From Odoribacteraceae bacterium (lineage in GTDB: Bacteria > Bacteroidota > Bacteroidia > Bacteroidales > Marinifilaceae): a stretch of DNA of 19,072 nt. The notes beneath the pieces were generated by a model that did no database searches, had not been told where the DNA came from, and was given only the letters and a program-made list of their open reading frames with translations. Positions 7,277 to 12,749 of this stretch are shown one piece after another; position 1 is the first letter of the stretch; every line of letters starts with the position of its first letter. The DNA lies in NCBI GenBank assembly GCA_031267995.1, contig JAIRXZ010000140.1, positions 1-19,072 of the forward strand, written 5' to 3'. Both the position numbers and the translations under genes were made by a program.

Positions 7277-9187
7277 GTGAAAAACATCGTCAACCACCTC
7301 GCCGCCGCGGCCATCGCCATCGCCATCGCCGCCTGCTCCGCCGGGGACATTCCCGGCGTCGACCCCAACCGTCCACCCCGACCGGGGCTATTCAACCCCC
7401 TCACCATCTTCACGGACGCCTCCTGCACCGCCCTTCGCCCCGACGTCACCCGCGAATTCATCGAAACCGCGTGCAACGAGTACCCCTACCGCCAAATCGC
7501 CCTCCAGATGTTCGACGGCGCGTACCCCACCGAATTTCGCGTCGCCGAAATCGAGCCGCTCCCCGACCCCGCCATCGACGCCGCCCGCAACAAAACAGCC
7601 CGTTACGGCATCATGGACAACCCCACCGGCATATCCGTCAACTCCTTCGACACCCTCCGCCTATTCATCAGCGGACTCCCCGCCGCCGGCGCCGCCACCC
7701 TCCGCCTCCAGACCCTCAGCCGCACCGTCACGGGCGGGTACAGCACCCTCCCGGGCGAAACCCCGCTCGCCAACGGCCTCAACACCATCGTCGCCGGCCT
7801 CCTCGGCGACACCAACCAGGGACTCGCCTACATCCGCTACTACTACCCCGACGAAAACGACAAACCCGCCAACATCAAGGTCAACATACACGGCGGCGCC
7901 GTCAACGGCTACTATCGCGTTGACAAACACGCCCCCTCCGACTGGCCGCGCCTCATCGCCGGAGCCGTCAACGGCTACTTCGACATCATCGCCCGCCACG
8001 CCGTCATCACCGCCCCCACCGAATGGTTCCGCCGCCACACCGGCACCCGCGGGAAGGATCTGGCCGACGCCTACGACGCCGTCGTCCTGCTCGAGTGGAA
8101 GTTCATGGGACTGCTCCCCCCGCCCGACGGCTTCGGCGGCCGGCATCGCACCCGCGCCTACTTCCACCAGGAGGTGATGAACCCCGGCGTCGCCGCCTAC
8201 GCCACCGACCACCGCACCGCCTACCCCGGCGAGTACATGGCCAAGCCGGACGCCATCCTCGGCGCCGACGTCTGGGTCTTCGGCCACGAGCACGGCCACA
8301 TCAACCAGACCCGCCCCGGCCTCCGCTGGGCCGGCATGGTGGAGGTCACCACCAACATCCACTCCATGTATATACGTACGCGCGCGCGCGACATGATCCC
8401 CGACAGCCCCAACACGGCCGTCAACACCAACCTCCAAACCGTCCCGGACGGCGGCTACGCCAACACCTACGAACGCGCCTTCAACTGGTACTTCGGCAGG
8501 GAGCGACCCCTCGCCACCCCCACCCCGCACAACCGCAACGACAACAACGCCCACCTCTTCCACCAGCTGGTACCCTTCTGGCAGCTATACCTTTACCTGG
8601 ACAACGTCCTCGGCAAGACGGGCACGCACGGCGCCGGATTCTACGAGGATATTTACGAGCACTACCGGTCGGCCGACCCGACGGTTGGCTCCCGCACCGA
8701 CGGCCAGCACCAGATCTACTTCGCCGAGTTGGTTTGCCGGACGGCGCGCGTGAATCTCGCCGACTTTTTCCGCGAGACCGGCTTTTTCCAGCCCTACTCC
8801 TCCGGCAGCTTCATGGTGAGCCAGGCGATGATCGACGCTGCCGTCAACAACATCAAGGATTTTCCCGCCCCCACCCAGGCCATGGAGTACATCACCGACG
8901 CCAACGCCTTTATATTCAAGAATAAGTTAGCCTTGCAAACCGGTTCTCCCGTCGCCATCAGTGGCGGTCGTGTCGTCGCCCCTCCTGTTGGCTGGATGAA
9001 CGCCGTTGCCTTCGAGGCGCGCGAGAGCGACGCCACCGGCGACATCCGTTGCATCTTCACGGCCGACAATGGCGCCACCCCCAACACCTTTAACGGCAAC
9101 GGATTCGTCTTTAACACCAGCCTCCACCACCTTTACGCCGTCGCCCACGACGGCGAGCGTCGCGAAGTGCCGTTGACGGGGATGTAA
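7277..9187 (+). CDS. M60-family (enhancin-like) zinc metallopeptidase lipoprotein
   Basis: This 636-residue protein starts at a GTG and has a short lipoprotein signal peptide with lipobox IAAC (Cys20), so it should be anchored to the cell envelope, probably surface exposed. The gluzincin signature of Peptidase_M60 is intact: H337-E338-H339-G340-H341 with the third zinc ligand Glu356 (GMVE), 14 residues after the last His. Upstream blocks PTGISVNSFDTLRLFISGL and KVNIHGGAVNGYYRVDKH fit the M60 N-terminal subdomains. FFRETGFFQPYSSGSF fits the end of the catalytic domain. Residues ~555-636 resemble the M60 C-terminal beta domain. Gut M60-like enzymes cleave O-glycosylated (mucin-type) proteins; that this one does so is inference. 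A terminator lies just upstream, and I see no separate promoter. Confidence 0.93.
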   Translation: MKNIVNHLAAAAIAIAIAACSAGDIPGVDPNRPPRPGLFNPLTIFTDASCTALRPDVTREFIETACNEYPYRQIALQMFDGAYPTEFRVAEIEPLPDPAIDAARNKTARYGIMDNPTGISVNSFDTLRLFISGLPAAGAATLRLQTLSRTVTGGYSTLPGETPLANGLNTIVAGLLGDTNQGLAYIRYYYPDENDKPANIKVNIHGGAVNGYYRVDKHAPSDWPRLIAGAVNGYFDIIARHAVITAPTEWFRRHTGTRGKDLADAYDAVVLLEWKFMGLLPPPDGFGGRHRTRAYFHQEVMNPGVAAYATDHRTAYPGEYMAKPDAILGADVWVFGHEHGHINQTRPGLRWAGMVEVTTNIHSMYIRTRARDMIPDSPNTAVNTNLQTVPDGGYANTYERAFNWYFGRERPLATPTPHNRNDNNAHLFHQLVPFWQLYLYLDNVLGKTGTHGAGFYEDIYEHYRSADPTVGSRTDGQHQIYFAELVCRTARVNLADFFRETGFFQPYSSGSFMVSQAMIDAAVNNIKDFPAPTQAMEYITDANAFIFKNKLALQTGSPVAISGGRVVAPPVGWMNAVAFEARESDATGDIRCIFTADNGATPNTFNGNGFVFNTSLHHLYAVAHDGERREVPLTGM

Positions 9188-9246
9188 CGCTGGTGGCCGT
9201 CGCGTTTCGTCCCGTTGTCGATCGCGCTTTTCGCGCGGGGAAACTT

Positions 9247-9560
9247 CTGTTTACAGGGATGTTCCCCGTTTCTACATGGATGCTCGGCGTCACTGCATGA
9301 ATCGCCGCCGTTTGGAGATAAACCGCGACCGTTTGGAGATAAACCGACGCCGTTTGGAGATAAACCAATCCCGTTTGGAGATAAATCGCGACCGTTTGGA
9401 GATAAACTAATCCCGTCACTCTCTAAACGCTTCCCGTTTCTGCAGTGAGAAGTTTCCTAAATAGAGTGACGGGATTAGTTTATCTCCAAACGGATGTTGT
9501 TTATCTCTAAACGGCGTCGGTTTATCTCCAAACGGCGGCAATTTATGGAGAAAGAACTTT
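9247..9560. repeat. Array 1: 21-bp units built on GTTTGGAGATAAAC, reversing orientation midway
   Basis: Five well-conserved direct copies of GTTTGGAGATAAAC/T begin at 9310, 9331, 9352, 9373 and 9394, exactly 21 bp apart, separated by variable linkers (CGCGACC, CGACGCC, CAATCCC and similar). Diverged units keep the same phase on both sides: GTTTCTACATGGAT at 9268, GTCACTGCATGAAT at 9289, GTCACTCTCTAAAC at 9415 and GTTTCTGCAGTGAG at 9436. After a short centre the units recur in opposite orientation at 9479, 9500 and 9521 (TTTATCTCCAAACGG or TTTATCTCTAAACGG, again 21 bp apart), with a decayed copy at 9542. Each core is a partial dyad (GTTT...AAAC). Confidence 0.93.
9392..9493. repeat. Perfect 31-bp inverted repeat at the centre of array 1
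   Basis: Bases 9392-9422 are exactly the reverse complement of 9463-9493, with 40 bp between the arms. The arms include one array-1 unit plus the sequence CTAATCCCGTCACTC, so the identity extends past the repeat core and is not explained by the repeated core alone. Within the spacer a smaller hairpin (AAACG at 9425-9429, CGTTT at 9435-9439) is possible. As RNA the whole element could form a long stem; as DNA it could form a cruciform or serve as a recombination substrate. Confidence 0.93.
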
Positions 9561-9573
9561 CGTCTCCGCGGAA

Positions 9574-9837
9574 CTGAAATCCATCACTGGAGAGATGAAA
9601 CCTATCACTAGAGAGATGAAACCTATCTCTAGAGAGATGAAATCTATCTCTAGAGAGATGAACCCCATCTCTAGAGAGATGAACTCCATCTCTAGAGAGA
9701 TGAACCCCATCTCTAGAGAGATGAACCCCATCTCTATAGAGATGAACTCCATCTCTAGAGAGATGAACTCTATCTCTATAGAGATGAAACCTATCTCTAG
9801 AGAGATGAACTCCATCTCTCTAGTGATGGAACCCGTT
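9574..9837. repeat. Array 2: twelve 21-bp units with TCTCTAGAGA/TCTCTATAGA dyads
   Basis: Units start at 9574 and every 21 bp to 9805, with a partial thirteenth at 9826. The unit pattern is ATGAA, a four-base variable linker (for example ACCT, ATCT, CCCC, CTCC), then ATCTCTAGAGAG. Most units can pair CATCTC with GAGATG around a TAGA loop. The two units with CTATAG form a perfect palindrome of 14-16 bp. Nine units contain CTAG, a tetranucleotide usually scarce in bacterial genomes. The first unit and the last one or two units are diverged, as in many tandem arrays. Both strands remain open over the array only because 21 is a multiple of three and the unit lacks stops. Confidence 0.95.
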
Positions 9838-9930
9838 TTTACCGGGGGGGCGCCCCATCCCCGCGCGGACGGGACGCGAGGTTTTGTTTACCGTTTCGCG
9901 TAACTTCGCGAGACATTTAATACAAATAAC

Positions 9931-10446
9931 ATGATAGACAAGAAAGAAGAAGCGGGCGAGTATGCCCGCGTACTGAAGGAGTTACGGGAAGCGAGGGGCG
10001 AGCGGGTGGAACAGCTGATCGGGGAGATCAGGGCGCGAGAGGAGTTTGGAATCGTGCCTGGTTTGGTGACGTTGCTGGGGGAGGCGCGGGACGCGCGACT
10101 GGTGTCTGGCCTGACGTCGCTGCTGGCCGACGTGCGGGACGAGCAGCTGATACCACTGCTGGCGCTCGGGATAGAGATGGCGAAGGATGATGGCGACAAG
10201 GTGAACCTGCTGAGGGTGTGCTGGGAGTCGGCGCTCGATTTTTCGGAGTACGCGGAGCTGTTCGCGCGGTTGCTGGTGGAGGGTGATTTCGCCGTGGCGC
10301 TGGAGGCGTCGACGGTGATCGAGAACCTGGGGCGCGTGCCGGGGGACCGGGCAGGCGCGATAGTCAAGCTGTTGGAGGGGGCGACGACGGACGAGGGGCG
10401 AGCGCCCCTGGTGTCGGCCGTGGTTCAGCGGCTGTCGGGGAGGTAG
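9931..10446 (+). CDS. HEAT-like alpha-helical repeat protein of unknown function
   Basis: This 171-residue soluble protein has no signal peptide or membrane segment. After a charged N-terminal helix (~1-30), repeating helix pairs follow with the HEAT/armadillo-like spacing: EFGIVPGLVTLLGEARDARL, VSGLTSLLADVRDEQLIPLL and, near 120-135, FAVALEASTVIENLG. Such proteins are usually protein-binding scaffolds; a specific role is not evident. It sits alone on the + strand, downstream of the 21-bp arrays. Its last 22 bp overlap the 3' end of the convergent nucleotidyltransferase gene. The start at ATG 9931 is the first ATG of a charged N terminus. It is probably a real gene given its codon pattern and clear helical periodicity. 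Confidence 0.75.
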   Translation: MIDKKEEAGEYARVLKELREARGERVEQLIGEIRAREEFGIVPGLVTLLGEARDARLVSGLTSLLADVRDEQLIPLLALGIEMAKDDGDKVNLLRVCWESALDFSEYAELFARLLVEGDFAVALEASTVIENLGRVPGDRAGAIVKLLEGATTDEGRAPLVSAVVQRLSGR

Positions 10447-11150
10447 GCGTCGAGGGCGGCGATGGCGGCGGGGGTGCCGGCGTCGGCGCACTGGCCGTCG
10501 TGGTGGAAGGCGCGGATGGCGTGGCGGCGCGCCTGGTGGAGGTGTTCGTCGATGATGGAGAAGGCGCCGCGGTGGTGGATGGCGTCGAGGTAGGCGGGCG
10601 AGAGGATTTGGATGCCGCAAAACGCGCGGGGGAGGGCGTGGCGGTCGCGTCGGTTGGCGACGAGGCGCTGGCCGGTGGCGCGGTTTTCCCAGCCGGTGAG
10701 GGTGTTGTCGGCGTCGAAGCGGAGGAGGCGGTCGGTGGCCGGGCGACGGGTGACGAGGGTTGCCCGCGCCCGGCTGTCGGCGTGTTGGCGGGCGAGGAGG
10801 GGGAGGTCGACGTCGGAGATGATGTCGACGTTGTGGACGAGGAGGGGGAGGCCGGGGAGTAGGAGGGGGCGGGCGCGGAGGATGGCGCCGCCGGTGTCGA
10901 GGAGGGCGTCGCGCTCGTCGGAGAGGCGGATGTCGATGCCGAAGTTGTGGCGCCGGCGGAGGTATTCTTCTACCTGATCGGCGCGGTGGTGGATGTTGAT
11001 GACGAGGCGGGTGACGCCGGCGGCGGCGAGGCGCTCGATGGCGTGGTGGAGGAGGGTTTTGCCGCGTACTTCGACGAGCGCCTTGGGACGGTCGTCGGTG
11101 AGCGGTCTGAGGCGGGTGCCGAGGCCGGCGGCGAGGATCATGCCGTTCAC
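10425..11150 (-). CDS. Sugar-1-phosphate nucleotidyltransferase (MurU/RmlA-like)
   Basis: This 241-residue GT-A-like nucleotidyltransferase carries the signature GLGTRLRPLTDDRPKAL at residues ~9-25 (nucleotide-binding loop, Lys23), DTGGAI at 85-90 and the metal-binding region HNVDIISD at ~106-113 (Asp109). Length and motifs best fit short MurU-type enzymes (N-acetylmuramate-1-phosphate uridylyltransferase, cell-wall recycling) or related ADP/GDP-heptose-type NTases; the exact sugar cannot be told. The GTG start at 11150 overlaps the response-regulator stop by 4 bp (GTGA), which implies translational coupling; the in-frame ATG at 11141 would remove only three residues. The MurU partner kinase AmgK is not in this window. 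It is the last gene of the tamL operon. Confidence 0.87.
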   Translation of the reverse strand: MNGMILAAGLGTRLRPLTDDRPKALVEVRGKTLLHHAIERLAAAGVTRLVINIHHRADQVEEYLRRRHNFGIDIRLSDERDALLDTGGAILRARPLLLPGLPLLVHNVDIISDVDLPLLARQHADSRARATLVTRRPATDRLLRFDADNTLTGWENRATGQRLVANRRDRHALPRAFCGIQILSPAYLDAIHHRGAFSIIDEHLHQARRHAIRAFHHDGQCADAGTPAAIAALDAYLPDSR

Positions 11151-11782
11151 AGGCGTATGGTTTTGTTCTTGATGGCGTGGATGATGAGGGAGGCGGTGTT
11201 GCGGCTGCCGGTTTTGCTGAGGAGGTTGGCGCGATGCTTGTCGACGGTGCGCTTGCTGATGAATAGCTTGTCGGCGATCTCCTGGTTGGATAGGCCGAGG
11301 CAGATGTTGTAGAGGACTTCTATCTCGCGTCCTGAGAGTTCGTTGTCGGGGGCGTCGCGCGCGTCTTGCTTGTGGACGCGCATGGTGTCGAGGAGGTTGA
11401 CGAGCAGCTCCTCGGAGAAGTAGCTGTCGCCGTTGGATACTTTTTCGATGGCGTCGAATACTTTGTCGATGCTCGAGTTTTTGAGCATGAATCCCTTGGC
11501 GCCGGCGTCGATCATGTCGTAGTAATATTGTTCCTCGCCGTACATGGATAGGACGATGATCTTGATGTCTGGTTTGATTTTCATGGCGTTGATGGTGGCC
11601 TCGATGCCGTTCATGTTTGGCATTTCGACGTCCATGAGGACGATGTCGCAGGGGGTTTCGGGGAGCGCGTTGATGAATTGTCGGCCGTCGGGGGCTTCGA
11701 TGACGCGGTGGCCGCGGGTGGTGAGGAGTAGTTTTAGTCCTTCCCTGAATAGTTCGTGGTCGTCGACGATGAAGATGTTCAT
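11147..11782 (-). CDS. NarL/FixJ-type two-component response regulator
   Basis: This 211-residue protein has an N-terminal receiver domain with the acidic pair Asp7/Asp8, phosphoacceptor Asp51 (VLMDVEMPNMNG), the switch Ser79 (IIVLSMY) and conserved Lys101 (GFMLKNSS). Residues ~147-208 form a LuxR-type helix-turn-helix (LSGREIEVLYNICLGLSNQE, then SKRTVDKHRANLLSKTG). All residues needed for phosphorylation and DNA binding are present. The cognate kinase gene ends 10 bp upstream. The regulated genes are not known; the operon itself and the 21-bp arrays close by are candidates worth testing, but no sequence evidence ties them together. Confidence 0.95.
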   Translation of the reverse strand: MNIFIVDDHELFREGLKLLLTTRGHRVIEAPDGRQFINALPETPCDIVLMDVEMPNMNGIEATINAMKIKPDIKIIVLSMYGEEQYYYDMIDAGAKGFMLKNSSIDKVFDAIEKVSNGDSYFSEELLVNLLDTMRVHKQDARDAPDNELSGREIEVLYNICLGLSNQEIADKLFISKRTVDKHRANLLSKTGSRNTASLIIHAIKNKTIRL

Positions 11783-11792
11783 GTTGTTGTTT

Positions 11793-12737
11793 TTATTTGG
11801 CGTGTATGTGGGCGCGCGCCTGTAGTCCCTGGCCGGGCTGGCTGGTGAACTGGAGGTCGCCGTTGCCGGAGTTGAGGCGGTAGCGCATGTTGCTGATGCC
11901 CATGCCGCCGTTGGCGGTGGCTTGCTGGACGTCGAATCCGCGGCCGTTGTCCTCGTAGTCGAGGTGGAGGATGTCGTCCTCGAGGTAGAGGTTGACGCGG
12001 ACGCGGGTGGCGGCGGCGTGGCGTATGGTGTTGTTTATAAGCTCGCAGATGACGCGGTACATGATGACTTCGACGTTGTAGGAGAATCGCTGGCGCTGGA
12101 TGTTGGATTGGAAGCGGATGTCGATGCCGTTGGCGGCGCGTAGCTTGCTGATGAAGGAGGATACGGCTTCTTTGAGGCCAAAGTCGTTGAGGACGTGGGG
12201 GCTGATGTTGGTGGATATCTCCTTGACGCTGGCGATGGATTCGTCCGCCACTTGCTGGAGGTTGTGGAGGAGCTTGGCGTTGACGTCGGGGGCGTTGCCG
12301 GCGTTGAATCCGGAGATGAGCATCTTGCCGACGCTGAGGAGGGGGCCGAGGCCGTCGTGTAGTTCTTTGGCGAAGCGCTGGCGCTCGCGCTCTTCGGTGC
12401 GGATGATGGCGGAGAGGACGCGCTTTTCGGTTTCGTCGCGTATTTTGTCGAGGCGGCGGAGGAATTGAAAGAGCTTGCGGATGTAGAATACGCCGACGGC
12501 GAAGACGAGGGAGATGACGAGGGATAGCCATACCTTGGCGATGTATAGCTCCTCGTTGGCGAGGCGGTCGACGACGGGGAATAGCTCGATGACGCGGTAT
12601 ATGGCCATGAGAAAGAGGCCGGTGGAGATCATGATCCAGGCGACGTTGAACTTGGTTTGCTTGAAGAGGGTGATGGCGTAGCCGAGGGCCATGAGCTGGC
12701 AGAGGAGGGAGAGGTAGACGATGATTTGTGATAGCAT
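11793..12737 (-). CDS. Membrane-bound HisKA_3 histidine kinase
   Basis: This 314-residue NarX/DesK-type sensor kinase has three predicted membrane helices (~3-24, 32-52 and 68-88) and almost no extracytoplasmic domain. This suggests sensing within or near the membrane. A short coiled-coil linker leads to the H-box ERQRFAKELHDGLGPLLS with phosphoacceptor His127. The HATPase domain has the N-box ELINNTIRHA (Asn235/236), the G1 box DNGRGFD (263-269) and GGMGISNMRYRL. It lies 12 bp downstream of the TamL-like gene and 10 bp upstream of the response regulator gene, so the pair is co-expressed with an outer-membrane assembly factor. An envelope-stress or lipid-state signal is a reasonable inference, not shown by sequence. 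Confidence 0.93.
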   Translation of the reverse strand: MLSQIIVYLSLLCQLMALGYAITLFKQTKFNVAWIMISTGLFLMAIYRVIELFPVVDRLANEELYIAKVWLSLVISLVFAVGVFYIRKLFQFLRRLDKIRDETEKRVLSAIIRTEERERQRFAKELHDGLGPLLSVGKMLISGFNAGNAPDVNAKLLHNLQQVADESIASVKEISTNISPHVLNDFGLKEAVSSFISKLRAANGIDIRFQSNIQRQRFSYNVEVIMYRVICELINNTIRHAAATRVRVNLYLEDDILHLDYEDNGRGFDVQQATANGGMGISNMRYRLNSGNGDLQFTSQPGQGLQARAHIHAK

Positions 12738-12749
12738 GGGCAGCGGGCG

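Larger units (their letters stand above)
9188..9930. other. 743-bp intergenic region made largely of 21-bp repeat arrays
   Basis: No credible gene lies between the M60 peptidase gene and the HEAT-like gene. Open frames exist here on both strands, but they arise from stop-free 21-bp (7-codon) periodicity and have no convincing start context or domain. The region contains array 1 (about 9247-9560) and array 2 (9574-9837), described separately. They are followed by a GC-rich stretch (9841-9880, containing the palindrome GGGGCGCCCC) and ~50 bp of upstream sequence for the next gene, in which I see no good TAnnTTTG promoter. Confidence 0.8.

Noticed and set aside
9215..9448. Open frame with PFGDKPx heptads, and the reverse frame at 9111-9419 with VYLQTxx heptads
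   Set aside because: Same cause as above: array-1 periodicity. The reverse frame also overlaps the end of the well-supported M60 gene.
9392..9493. Invertible promoter switch (inverton)
   Set aside because: The 40-bp spacer between the arms has no TAnnTTTG or CAAAnnTA promoter box in either direction, and no recombinase gene is nearby. Inversion is possible but a promoter switch is not supported.
9247..9837. CRISPR array
   Set aside because: The repeat core is only ~13-17 bp with 4-8 bp linkers that reuse a few sequences. True spacers of ~30 bp are absent, array 1 reverses orientation, and no cas genes are present.
9595..9903. Open frame of 102 codons with MNxISRE heptads, and the opposite-strand frame at 9543-9815 with MxFISLE heptads
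   Set aside because: Both strands are open because the 21-bp unit lacks stops in these frames. Unit differences are mostly amino-acid changing in either frame, there is no start context or signal, and the tail after the repeats is arbitrary.
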